Source: an uncultured Desulfobacter sp.
Lineage (GTDB): Bacteria; Desulfobacterota; Desulfobacteria; Desulfobacterales; Desulfobacteraceae
Assembly: GCF_963677125.1 (NCBI RefSeq)
Contig: NZ_OY781882.1
Coordinates: 4,176,501-4,240,500, forward strand
Direction of reading: 5' to 3'
Length of the DNA: 64,000 nt
Under the pieces are notes generated by a model. The model saw only the letters and a program-made list of their open reading frames with translations. It made no database searches and was not told where the DNA came from. The position numbers and the translations under genes were made by a program. Every line of letters begins with the position of its first letter. The first letter of the stretch is position 1. Positions 52,177 to 61,477 of the stretch are shown piece by piece.

Positions 52177-54444
52177 ATGAAAAAGCTTGTCGCAGCAGCA
52201 ACAGCAGGGCTCATTCTGGGCCTATGCCCGGCTGAGGGGTTTGCCCACGGCCATGGAATGAAGCAAAAAAAGCATCACCATCAGCAACGTGAATCCCAAG
52301 AACTATTCCACCATGTCGGCACATTTGATGTCATGGCAGGCAACGGTTCCGGCGTTGCCGAAATTGTTGACGTCACCACTGACGGCAAACAACTGGTGTA
52401 TACGGACGGTGAAAATCAAGCCATCGGATTTGTAGATATCTCTGATCCGGCCAATCCGGCAGGCCAGGGGACTGTGGACGTCGGCGGCGAGCCGACCAGT
52501 CTTGTGGTTCTTGATTCCCTGGTACTGGTGGGCGTTAATACTTCTGAAAGCTATGACAATCCTTCGGGTCAACTGGTGGTGGTTCACCGCAATACCCGTC
52601 AGATTGTTGCCGTGCATGAGCTGGGCGGTCAGCCCGACAGCCTGGCTTTGGCCCCGGATCACAAACGCGCAGCCATTGTTATTGAAAATGAACGGGACGA
52701 AGATCTCAACGATGGCATTCTTCCCCAACTGCCGTCCGGTACCCTGCTGATCGTTACCCTTAACGGACCTGCCAAAAAATGGAAAATTACCGAGGCCGAT
52801 CTGTCAGATGTGAAAGAAACGGCTTTTGCGGGCACAGATCTGGAAGTTGAATATGTGGATATCAACAGCCGCAACCAGGCGATTGTCTCTTTTCAGGAAA
52901 ATAATCATCTGGCCATCGTAGATCTTGCCACCGGTAAAACAGTCAATAATTTTTCTGCCGGAACAGTGGAACTGAACAACGTTGACACCGAAGAAAACGA
53001 TTTGATCCAATTCAACAGCCAAATCGAAAAGCGTGCGGAGCCGGATGCCGTAGCCTGGATCAACAACAATTTTTTTGCCACAGCCAATGAAGGCGACTAC
53101 GAAGACGAAAACGGTGAAGAGGGCGGCAGCCGCGGCTTCACCATTTTTAATACCCAGGGCGAGGCGGTTTATCAATCTGCGGAATCCTTTGAACTGTGGC
53201 TGGCCTCCATGGGCCATTACAATGAAGGCCGTTCGGAAAACAAAGGCTGTGAACCCGAGGCTGTTGAAGTCGGTGTTTACGGCAAAAATCGGACGCTGCT
53301 CTTTGTGGGTTCCGAGCGCTGCAATGCTGTCGGGGTTTACGACGTAAGCAAATCCGGTGAGCCCTGTCCGTTGCAGGTTCTGCCCACGGGTATCGGCCCC
53401 GAGGGATTGAAGGCCGTTCCCCAGCGCAATCTGTTCGTGGCATCCACCGAAGAGATGGAGGCGGCTGAAAACGGAATCCCGACCATGATCAACATTTATA
53501 AACTTAAAAAAGGCGCACCCGCTTATCCCATGATTGTTTCGGCTGCTGACGACGACGGCGTACCCATTCCCTGGGTGGCCCTGTCCGGGCTTGCCGGTGA
53601 TCCGGAAAATCCGGATATCCTTTATGCGGTGAGTGATTCTTTTCTGGCCGAGGGGTTTGTTTACACCATTGATGTTTCCCAAAACCCTGCCTTAATCGTT
53701 GACCGTATGCAGGTTACCGGCACAGACGAAGACCTTGACCTTGAAGGTATTGCTGTCGGACCTGACGGCAGCTTCTGGCTGTGCAGCGAAGGCAACGCCG
53801 ACGGCCGTCCCAATCTATTTCTTAAAGTGAATCCTGAAACAGGAGAGGTTTTAAAAGAAGTAACACTGCCCTCGGGTCTGGAAACCAATGCCCGCAAGAA
53901 CGGTTTTGAAGGCATTGCCGTAACCGGTAAAGCGGGTGCCGAGGTCGTTTATGTGGCAATTCAGCGCGCCTGGCCGGACAGTGGTGACACAGATGAGGTC
54001 AACACCAAAATCGGCCGTTACGATGTGGCCACAGGTGACTGGTCCTTTGTCTATTATCCCCTGGAAGCGGAGGGCAATGGCGGCTGGATTGGGCTGTCCG
54101 AACTGACTCTTCTGCCTGACGGCCCCTTTGCTGTCATTGAACGTGACAAGGGTTGGGGACCAAGCACCGGCCTCATTGCCGAACTTAAAGCGGTGTATAG
54201 TGTTGATCTTGCTTCTGCTCAATTTCGCGCCCTGGGTGATGCTGACGGGCTTGCCACCCTTGATAAAACGCTGCTTTGGGACCTGCTGCCAAAGATGACC
54301 GATGCAAGTATCTGGACCGCTGAAAAACTTGAAGGCCTGGCCGTGGCAGCCGACGGACAGGTTTATGCAGTTACAGATAACGACGGGGTGGACGAAGCCA
54401 CAGGGGAAACCCTGTTCCTGCGTCTGGGGTTTCGGCAAAAATGA
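52177..54444 (+). CDS. Secreted beta-propeller protein with phytase-esterase-like domain
   Basis: 755 residues with a signal peptide (LVAAATAGLILGLCPAEGFA). The mature start is very rich in histidine (HGHGMKQKKHHHQQ). Residues 45-440 form repeats such as VDISDPANPAG and LVVLDSLVLVGVN, of the LVIVD/choice-of-anchor I type. Residues 470-750 match the esterase-like activity of phytase domain (LEGIAVGPDGSFWLCSEG, GFEGIAVTG). Probably periplasmic or outside the cell, handling phosphate esters. A strong terminator follows. The exact enzyme activity is not certain. Confidence 0.75.
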   Translation: MKKLVAAATAGLILGLCPAEGFAHGHGMKQKKHHHQQRESQELFHHVGTFDVMAGNGSGVAEIVDVTTDGKQLVYTDGENQAIGFVDISDPANPAGQGTVDVGGEPTSLVVLDSLVLVGVNTSESYDNPSGQLVVVHRNTRQIVAVHELGGQPDSLALAPDHKRAAIVIENERDEDLNDGILPQLPSGTLLIVTLNGPAKKWKITEADLSDVKETAFAGTDLEVEYVDINSRNQAIVSFQENNHLAIVDLATGKTVNNFSAGTVELNNVDTEENDLIQFNSQIEKRAEPDAVAWINNNFFATANEGDYEDENGEEGGSRGFTIFNTQGEAVYQSAESFELWLASMGHYNEGRSENKGCEPEAVEVGVYGKNRTLLFVGSERCNAVGVYDVSKSGEPCPLQVLPTGIGPEGLKAVPQRNLFVASTEEMEAAENGIPTMINIYKLKKGAPAYPMIVSAADDDGVPIPWVALSGLAGDPENPDILYAVSDSFLAEGFVYTIDVSQNPALIVDRMQVTGTDEDLDLEGIAVGPDGSFWLCSEGNADGRPNLFLKVNPETGEVLKEVTLPSGLETNARKNGFEGIAVTGKAGAEVVYVAIQRAWPDSGDTDEVNTKIGRYDVATGDWSFVYYPLEAEGNGGWIGLSELTLLPDGPFAVIERDKGWGPSTGLIAELKAVYSVDLASAQFRALGDADGLATLDKTLLWDLLPKMTDASIWTAEKLEGLAVAADGQVYAVTDNDGVDEATGETLFLRLGFRQK

Positions 54445-54511
54445 TGAATTACCGTATCTTTAGGTTTCGCCGATAAAAAGATACGATACGTAAAACCAGA
54501 ACGAAATACGA

Positions 54512-54545
54512 TTGACCGGCCCGGCAGATTTTCCGGGCCGGTCAA
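54512..54545 (+). terminator. Intrinsic terminator after the phytase-like gene
   Basis: TTGACCGGCCCGG and CCGGGCCGGTCAA form a perfect 13-base stem around an 8-base loop, followed by TTTAA. It lies 67 bases after the stop codon. Confidence 0.8.
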
Positions 54546-54996
54546 TTTAAGGGCTTGTGTTCAACGGTCGGTGCCATTGGCGCCCATGGCAGACCTCGCA
54601 TTTCACGAACGTTTTTTGAGACTCAAGAAAAAGGTGTCATATTTCTAAAACAAGGACTCCGAGCCTTACTTCTGTCATTTCCCACATTTCTAAAATCATT
54701 GGGAGCGCTTGATCATGCCATTATTGAAGACCTTGGCAGTACTCATTTCCCTTGTTGCTATCATCCGAATACATGATTTTGAAAATTCATATCCATACGA
54801 GTTGCCATGGGTTCAATCTTGTATTTAATTTCCTTTACACACAGAGACTATTTTTCTACTGTACTGTGTAAGATTAATTCTAATCCAAATTTAGGAAGTA
54901 AAAACAAACTATGATCTTTTTATTTTCTATTTCAGGCTTTACGGCTATTGACTCTTTCTAAAATAAACTGGTCAATTAAATTTTAGGATAACTTAT
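54546..54996. other. Gene-free region upstream of the AIPR gene
   Basis: About 450 bases, more AT-rich at the right. No supported gene. The left end begins GGCTTGTGTTCAACGG, which loosely resembles the start of repeat copy A3. On the minus strand, a 30-codon frame without a start contains CEVCH and may be a gene remnant. Confidence 0.4.
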
Positions 54997-56700
54997 ATGA
55001 GCATAATTCATGTCACTCAGATAGCATCAAAAATCAGAGAGCTTTTCGAAGGTAAAATTGATTTAACTGATATCGGTGAAAATGATTCGCAGAGGACTGT
55101 AAAGGTATTAAGCAGATGCCTGGCGGCTTATGCTGTTTATAACTATACTGGATGCCCGTGTGCAGAGGCAGCATTATCAGTCGTTGATGGAGGGGATGAT
55201 AATGGGATAGATGCAATTTATTATTCCCCATCCTCGCGGCAAATGGTAATGGTTCAGTCAAAATGGATTCAAAAAGGAACCGGTGAACCTGAAAGTGGAG
55301 AAATAGGAAAGTTCTGCCAAGGAATCAGGGACCTGTTCAATATGAATTTTGACCGCTTTAACCAAAAACTCCAGAATAAACAAACAACTATCGAACATGC
55401 TTTACAAGAATACGACACCAGATATACTGTAATCCTTATCGATACGGGTGATAGAGGGCTTGCTGAACATGGTCAAAGACAGATCGATGATCTTTTGCAT
55501 GAAATGAACGATGCCGGAGAAGGCGTCGATGAGCAACTGGTTGAATTTGAAAGAATGAACCAGGGTAGAGTTCATTCCTCTCTCGCCCTGAGCGCAGGCA
55601 ATCAGCCGATAGATTTTGAAGTGGGTCTGTCTCATTGGGGAAAAATATCCGAACCATACTCTGCTTTTTATGGAATGGTTGCTGGTGAAGAGGTTGCAAA
55701 ATGGTGGACTGATAATGGCCGTAGATTATTTGATAAAAACCTACGCCAGGTACTGGGAAAAACCGATGTAAATGACGAAATAAGGGCCACAATTATCTCA
55801 GCTCCAGATAAATTTTGGTACTTCAATAACGGCATTACGATCGTTGCAACAAAAATTGAGAAATCCATGGTTGGTGGGAATACAAGAGATATTGGTTCTT
55901 TTAAATTGACAGGAGCTTCTGTCGTGAACGGAGCTCAGACTGTAAGTACAATTGGCTCCTACTTAAAAGAAGGCGGAATTGGTTTAAATAAAGTGAAGGT
56001 GCAGGTTCGAGTTATAAATTTGTCTGAGGCTCCTGAAAGCTTTGGAGCAGAAGTAACACGGACCAACAACCGGCAAAATAAAATCGAGAATAGGGATTTT
56101 GTATCCCAGGATCCTGAACAGGTCAGGATAAAGACCGAATTAGCAATAGATGGGGTTGATTATAATATTGTTAGGTCTAATTCATTTAAAGCCAGTGACA
56201 AATCTTTTGATCTTCAGGAGGCGACCGCAGCCATAGCTTGCTGCTCAGGCGACCCAAGACTTGCAGTCCAAGCCAAAAGAGAAATCGGCAAATTTTATGA
56301 AGATCTCAACAAAGGTCTCTATAAGACGATCTTCAACGGTTCTACGACAGGCAGATATGTCTTTAGCTGTATAAAAATAGCAAGAGTTGTTGACGTGTAT
56401 TTACTATCAAAAATATCTAAGTTGTCAAAAAAAAGTGGTCGCTATTACGGCCTGTTGGTACACGGCAACAGAATAATAACCCTTGTCGCTGTTCAGAGGC
56501 TTACGTTAAATATTGCCGCTAAGGAAAATGATTTTGAATTGGATGCCGGAAAACTTGTTTCTGTAACAGACAAAATGATTCAAACGATTTTTGATTATTT
56601 GGAAGAAAAATATGCTGACAATATGCTTGGAACGTTATTTAAAAATTTGTCTAAATGCAAAGATATTGTTGAATATTGTAAGAATCAAAATATTGCATAA
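54997..56700 (+). CDS. AIPR-family (abortive infection phage resistance) protein
   Basis: 567 residues. The AIPR core is marked by FWYFNNGITI (273-282) and ASVVNGAQTVST (about 307-318). Upstream, DGGDDNGIDAIYYS and MVMVQSKW (Asp72 and Gln87/Lys89) resemble a PD-(D/E)XK nuclease core. AIPR proteins were named after lactococcal phage abortive infection. AT-rich relative to housekeeping neighbours and next to Fic and AAA-nuclease genes, it looks like accessory defence. A methyltransferase partner is not visible. Confidence 0.85.
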   Translation: MSIIHVTQIASKIRELFEGKIDLTDIGENDSQRTVKVLSRCLAAYAVYNYTGCPCAEAALSVVDGGDDNGIDAIYYSPSSRQMVMVQSKWIQKGTGEPESGEIGKFCQGIRDLFNMNFDRFNQKLQNKQTTIEHALQEYDTRYTVILIDTGDRGLAEHGQRQIDDLLHEMNDAGEGVDEQLVEFERMNQGRVHSSLALSAGNQPIDFEVGLSHWGKISEPYSAFYGMVAGEEVAKWWTDNGRRLFDKNLRQVLGKTDVNDEIRATIISAPDKFWYFNNGITIVATKIEKSMVGGNTRDIGSFKLTGASVVNGAQTVSTIGSYLKEGGIGLNKVKVQVRVINLSEAPESFGAEVTRTNNRQNKIENRDFVSQDPEQVRIKTELAIDGVDYNIVRSNSFKASDKSFDLQEATAAIACCSGDPRLAVQAKREIGKFYEDLNKGLYKTIFNGSTTGRYVFSCIKIARVVDVYLLSKISKLSKKSGRYYGLLVHGNRIITLVAVQRLTLNIAAKENDFELDAGKLVSVTDKMIQTIFDYLEEKYADNMLGTLFKNLSKCKDIVEYCKNQNIA

Positions 56701-57050
56701 AGACTATAGATAAAAATAGCTATTCTCAAGGAGAATTATCAAAATCATACCTCCCAAAATATGTCTATTTATGTGGACAAAAGGCTTTATTGAAAGGGAT
56801 GTTGACCCCTTTTGTTATTGATGATGTTATATTCAAATCTTATTAATATATAAAGGAAGCTTGTAAAAGGGTCAAGTCTGCTCTTGGCTCATTCAAGTAA
56901 AGGTGTTGATTTTAAATAAGATTTTTAGGTATCCGTTTCCGTGCCTTATGAGATGATCGGTCATGAAACAAAATCCCGGCGTGTTGTGGGCCATCAGCGA
57001 GAGCTGAATGAAAAGAAAGATGCCGGAACTGCAATTGATGGAGGTGATCT
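56701..57050. other. Intergenic region between AIPR and Fic genes
   Basis: 350 bases, AT-rich. It holds a short frame (GTG 56941 or ATG 56953 to TAA 57081) of 42-46 codons that overlaps the fic start and has no recognisable motif. Otherwise nothing supported. Confidence 0.4.
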
Positions 57051-58097
57051 ATGGCAGGATTTAACCCCATATTTACCATAACCAACCGCATGACAGCCGC
57101 CATCACCCAGATTGAACGGGCCCGGGGTTTTCTGGAAGCGGCAAGGTTGTCCGACGACTGGGTAAACGATATGGGGAATCAGGCGCTGATTAAAGAGGCC
57201 CATCATACCACCCATATCGAAGGGACTCGGCTGACATTGGATCAAGCCGAACGCTTATGGAAAGGAGAAGCGGTACCGGAGGCCGACCCGGATGATACCA
57301 GAGAACTGTTGAACTACCGGTCTGCTTTTGAATTTGTATCCCAATGCCTGGATAGCGGCGATCCGATTACGGAAGGAATGATTCGCGAAATTCATCGAAA
57401 ACTGGTTGAAGGCGTTCGAGGCGGTAAAGCCGATCCGGGTAACTATCGACGGATTCAAAACTATGTAGCCAATTCTTCTACAGGCGAAGTGATTTATACC
57501 CCTCCATCTGCGGTGGAAGTGCCGATTATGATGTCTGAATTGGTTAAATGGCTAAATTCAGATCTTGAAATCCACCCGGTTTTTATCAGTGGGATTTCCC
57601 AATTCCAGCTGGTTCATATCCATCCGTTCCTTGACGGTAACGGTCGAGCATCAAGGTTATTGTCAACCCTCTGTCTTTACAAGGCTGGATATGATTTTAA
57701 ACGCCTGTTCACCATTAGTGAATATTATGACCGGGACAGACCGACTTTTTATAAAAAAATTCAAAGTGTTCGTGAAAACGATATGGATATGACCGGATGG
57801 TTGGAGTATTTCATCATTGGCTTGGAAACTCAAATGATCGAGGTCAAAGAGCGTGGTGAACGAGTGATCCGCAGAGACGTTATGGTTCAAAAATATGGGT
57901 TAAACGAGCGGCAAGGGAAAGCTGTAGAGTTTTTATTAACCCATGGAAAGCTCACTATAAAAAACTTTGAAAAACTTTGCCCTGAAGTTAACCGGCGCAG
58001 TTTGCAGCGAGACTTAAAATCATTTTTGGAAAAAGGTTTGATCAAAGAATCTGGGGCGGGACCGACGGATCCAACACGTCATTATGTTCTATCATAG
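57051..58097 (+). CDS. Fic-family protein with self-inhibitory motif
   Basis: 348 residues, with GGAGGTGA before the ATG. The Fic motif HPFLDGNGRASR lies at residues 191-202 and fits the active consensus (HPFx[D/E]GNGRxxR). The N-terminal helix motif TTHIEGTR (53-60), with Glu57, matches the S/TxxxE(G/N) inhibitory helix found in class II Fic proteins. The C-terminus is a winged helix. It would transfer AMP from ATP to hydroxyl groups on target proteins. The target is unknown. Confidence 0.9.
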   Translation: MAGFNPIFTITNRMTAAITQIERARGFLEAARLSDDWVNDMGNQALIKEAHHTTHIEGTRLTLDQAERLWKGEAVPEADPDDTRELLNYRSAFEFVSQCLDSGDPITEGMIREIHRKLVEGVRGGKADPGNYRRIQNYVANSSTGEVIYTPPSAVEVPIMMSELVKWLNSDLEIHPVFISGISQFQLVHIHPFLDGNGRASRLLSTLCLYKAGYDFKRLFTISEYYDRDRPTFYKKIQSVRENDMDMTGWLEYFIIGLETQMIEVKERGERVIRRDVMVQKYGLNERQGKAVEFLLTHGKLTIKNFEKLCPEVNRRSLQRDLKSFLEKGLIKESGAGPTDPTRHYVLS

Positions 58098-58204
58098 CTA
58101 TGACATACTATGACACCGAGCTGTGACATTGCTATGACAAATACTGTGGCATTTGGAATTTAATATATCAAATCAATATGTTATTTGATGAAAAGGCAGA
58201 CACC

Positions 58205-59914
58205 ATGATAAAAATACCCTATGCCGTTGGAAGTTATGAAGAAATACAGGAGCAAGGGTATTACTATGTCGATAAAACCCGGTATATCGAAGCGCTTGAG
58301 CAATGGAAGGTTCCTGTCTTTTTAAGACCGCCCAGGTTCGGTAAAAGTCTTTGGTGCTCAACACTTGAATGTTTCTATGACATTAACCGTAAAGATAAAT
58401 TTGACGCTTTATTCGGCAATACCTGGATAGGCAAGAACCCAACGCCGTTAAAAAATAGTTTTATGGTGCTGCGTCTGAATTTCAGCGTAGTCTCGGTAAA
58501 ACCGGATATGGCAAGTATTGAAGCTAGTTTTAATTTTACCCAGTCTGCCCGGATAAACACCTTTGTCTCCTATTATAAAAATTTATTCGGCAAATTTCCT
58601 GATATATCTGATCGTCCCATTGCGGATCAATTGCAATTTATAATTGAATGGATCACCAATAATAACCTTGCCCCCCTTTATATCATCATCGATGAGTACG
58701 ACAATTTCACCAATCAGTTGATCACCACCCGTAACGATGATCTTTATAAAGCGTTGACATCGGGAGACTCTTTTTTACGGTCGTTTTTCAAGGTAATAAA
58801 ATCAGGCGTTGAGCAGCAAAGTATCGGCAAGGTATTTATCACAGGCGTTCTGCCGATTACCATAGATGACCTGACATCCGGGTTTAATATTGCCGAGATT
58901 GTTACTTTGGAAGAAAGCCTTGTCGATATGCTTGGCTTTACCCATCAGGAGACAATCGATTATTTATCCCATGTGTTTGACTCGTTGGGTTTTGACGATG
59001 TTCATATGCCCGAGATACTTGAAATTATGAAAACCAATTATGACGGTTATCGGTTTTTGCCGGATACGGAAGAAAGCTTATACAACGCCACTGTCGTTAC
59101 ATATTTTTTTAAAAGGTTTGTCTTAAATAAGGGCAAGATTCCAAGGGAACTTATTGACGACAACCTTAAAACAGATGTTTCCTGGATAGAAAGATTGACC
59201 ACTGTCAAGGAAAACACGGATGCCATGATGGATGCTTTAGTATTTGAAAACAGTCTTGAATACGATCAAAAACAGCTGATATCAAAATTTAATATGCGTC
59301 AGTTTTTTGAAAAAGATTATTATCCTGTCTCTCTTTTTTATCTTGGCATGGTGACCTGCAAGGATGATTTTACCATGTGCCTTCCAAACAACACCCTAAG
59401 GGAAATTTTTGTTGATTATTATAACGAACTCAACAATTACGAGGTTTCAAAAGGGTACACTGACTATTTCCGTCAATATCTTGCAAATCAGGACATGGAA
59501 GAATTGTTTTCAGGTTTTTATAAAACCTATTTAGGTCAGTTCCCGGCACAGGCCTGGGATAAAATCAATGAAAATTTTATCCGATGCACGTTTTATGAGC
59601 TTTGTACCCGCTATCTGTCACGCTATTTTACCCTTTCCATGGAAGTGAACTACCCGTCCGGTAGAAGCGACTGGGAAATGACCGGCAAGTATCACACCAA
59701 ATACAAGAACACCAAAACCATCATTGAGTTCAAATACGCCCCGTCAAAAGCGGCCAATGATATATTATCCCTTGAAGCCCCCTTTGAGGCCGACGCAAAC
59801 CAGGTGCTGGGCTATAAAAATAGCGCGCTGCAAAAATTTGATCATTTTACCATTGACGCCTGCGTCATTTATGTCGCAGGGAATAAAGGGTTTCGGTATT
59901 TTAAGATTGATTGA
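58205..59914 (+). CDS. AAA-ATPase-like / PD-(D/E)XK nuclease-like protein
   Basis: 569 residues from the ATG at 58205 (AAAAGG upstream); an ATG at 58178 has no binding site. N-terminal AAA_ATPase-like domain (YYVDKTRYIEAL, Walker-type RPPRFGKSL at about 41-49, IIIDEYDNF) and C-terminal PDDEXK_9-type domain (SDWEMTGKY...IIEFKYAP). The family is common in anaerobes, in many copies per genome. Its role is unknown; defence or mobile-element roles have been suggested. Confidence 0.85.
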   Translation: MIKIPYAVGSYEEIQEQGYYYVDKTRYIEALEQWKVPVFLRPPRFGKSLWCSTLECFYDINRKDKFDALFGNTWIGKNPTPLKNSFMVLRLNFSVVSVKPDMASIEASFNFTQSARINTFVSYYKNLFGKFPDISDRPIADQLQFIIEWITNNNLAPLYIIIDEYDNFTNQLITTRNDDLYKALTSGDSFLRSFFKVIKSGVEQQSIGKVFITGVLPITIDDLTSGFNIAEIVTLEESLVDMLGFTHQETIDYLSHVFDSLGFDDVHMPEILEIMKTNYDGYRFLPDTEESLYNATVVTYFFKRFVLNKGKIPRELIDDNLKTDVSWIERLTTVKENTDAMMDALVFENSLEYDQKQLISKFNMRQFFEKDYYPVSLFYLGMVTCKDDFTMCLPNNTLREIFVDYYNELNNYEVSKGYTDYFRQYLANQDMEELFSGFYKTYLGQFPAQAWDKINENFIRCTFYELCTRYLSRYFTLSMEVNYPSGRSDWEMTGKYHTKYKNTKTIIEFKYAPSKAANDILSLEAPFEADANQVLGYKNSALQKFDHFTIDACVIYVAGNKGFRYFKID

Positions 59915-59937
59915 GAATTATTTAACACCGGCCGAAT

Positions 59938-61407
59938 TCATTTTTTCAAGAGATGGTACAGCCCTTGGTTAAACTCAGCAATGCGTTTTTGATTTTCTTT
60001 TATCTGTTTTGATAAAAGCAGGTAAAAATTCTGGCGAATTAAAGGTTTCGGGTGGTGCGTGAATAGGGCGGCAGTTTTTTGGGGAAAGAGTCCTTTTATG
60101 GACTCATACCCACTTTCTAAAATAACAGGTGTATAATCAATTTCACCTGAAATCAGTTTTTTGAAATTGGCGTCTTCATTTTCTGCGGTCAGAGATGAAA
60201 GTCGGCCCGAAAAAACTGCAGCATCAAAGAGGTCCTCATAAAGCATTCCTTCAACGATTCCTGCCTTGTAGCGACCTAGATCGTTAAGTTGCTGCCAGTC
60301 AAAATTTTTTGATTTCAGATGAAAAAAAACAATGTCCGCGGTGATGAGGGGGATGCTGAAATAAAAATAATCATTTCGGTTTTTGGTTTTTCTCCAGAGA
60401 ATCGTGCCGTCAACCAGCCCGTCCTTTGCCATATTAAACGCAGTGAGCCTAGACCGAAAAATAAATGAGACCTGGTAGTTTTCCAGTGCAAAGGCCCGGG
60501 TCACGATGCCCGATACCTTGCTGGAAAAAGAGGCGGCTATATTTCGGGAAGATTGTTGAGATGGCTGAAAACCTGTACTGATCGTAATTTTTTGGGCTGG
60601 GCCGAACACCTCTTTCTGAGCCATGAGAACATATTGGTCAATTATATGTTCTTGTTTCATCTGTTTCAGTACGGATGCAAGGGGTTTTGCCAGGTGGGCA
60701 TATTTTTTGTTCAGATAGGGATAAAGGGGTAGGGTACCTAATGAACCGGTATTGTATATAATTTTATGTCTGAACTCTTCTTCTTTGAGAATGCTGTCAA
60801 TGGCACCTGAGACGCCCAGAAATATCCCGATTCTGTTCGATACGAGCATCCGCAGCCCCTGGGTATAATTCAATGCGCCGTAGAAGGTTTGGGAATTTGA
60901 ACGATACTGTCGAACCATGCGGTCAAGATAGACACTGCCTTTGCTGAACCCAATAACACTGTTTTCATATTTTTTTAAGTCCGGCCACCCATCAACCTGG
61001 ATATCAGGACTCATGGAATATACACAGATATGACTTTCCCAGATGGGTTCTTTTACCTGTATTAGATTGGGATATTTTTTCTGTAACGCCTGGGGCATCT
61101 GTGCCCTTGCACATTCTCCAGCTATCCTTCCGGCATTGGATTCCGCAAGGGAGCGCTTCAACGGATACAGATTGTAGGCAAAGGTATAGCCCAGTCTGGA
61201 AAAGGCGTCTTTATAAAATAGCTCCATTGCCCGGTTACACATATCGCACCCAAGATTATGCATCGCAAAGACAATGGGGTCCCTGTCGATATGTTCTAAG
61301 GGGCGGTGAGCCAGGTCGTTTTCCAGTGCTGCTGAGTCGCCGACAGGGATAAACAGTGAACAGACAATACTGATCCACAGTATAAAAACTGTTTTTTTAA
61401 TGGCCAT
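59938..61407 (-). CDS. Tandem solute-binding (SBP_bac_3-like) periplasmic protein
   Basis: 489 residues with a signal peptide (VFILWISIVCSLFIPVGDSAA). Two solute-binding domains in tandem: the first begins at FSRLGYTFAYNLYPLKRSLAE (about residue 70), the second near residue 265. A CDMC motif lies at about residues 57-60. No permease, ATPase or kinase is adjacent. It could act as an orphan sensor or enzyme-like binding protein. Convergent with the AAA gene. Confidence 0.7.
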   Translation of the reverse strand: MAIKKTVFILWISIVCSLFIPVGDSAALENDLAHRPLEHIDRDPIVFAMHNLGCDMCNRAMELFYKDAFSRLGYTFAYNLYPLKRSLAESNAGRIAGECARAQMPQALQKKYPNLIQVKEPIWESHICVYSMSPDIQVDGWPDLKKYENSVIGFSKGSVYLDRMVRQYRSNSQTFYGALNYTQGLRMLVSNRIGIFLGVSGAIDSILKEEEFRHKIIYNTGSLGTLPLYPYLNKKYAHLAKPLASVLKQMKQEHIIDQYVLMAQKEVFGPAQKITISTGFQPSQQSSRNIAASFSSKVSGIVTRAFALENYQVSFIFRSRLTAFNMAKDGLVDGTILWRKTKNRNDYFYFSIPLITADIVFFHLKSKNFDWQQLNDLGRYKAGIVEGMLYEDLFDAAVFSGRLSSLTAENEDANFKKLISGEIDYTPVILESGYESIKGLFPQKTAALFTHHPKPLIRQNFYLLLSKQIKENQKRIAEFNQGLYHLLKK

Positions 61408-61452
61408 TCTTTTATTGAGAACCTTTTAGCGCCTCTTGTTTACAAATTAAAG

Positions 61453-61477
61453 GCCGGGATATGTCACAATGCCCGGC
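61453..61477 (-). terminator. Hairpin overlapping the coaX stop
   Basis: GCCGGG...CCCGGC with a 13-base loop; in the minus direction it is followed by TTTAATTT. It includes the last codons of coaX, so it would end the folP-ybbR-coaX transcript. Confidence 0.5.

Noticed and set aside
52804..53682. Long open frame (292 codons) on the minus strand
   Set aside because: Antisense to the beta-propeller protein; its length follows from the codon bias of the real gene.
54557..54650. CEVCH heme-type motif on the minus strand
   Set aside because: A 30-codon stretch with an upstream stop and no start or ribosome binding site; at best a remnant of a cytochrome gene.
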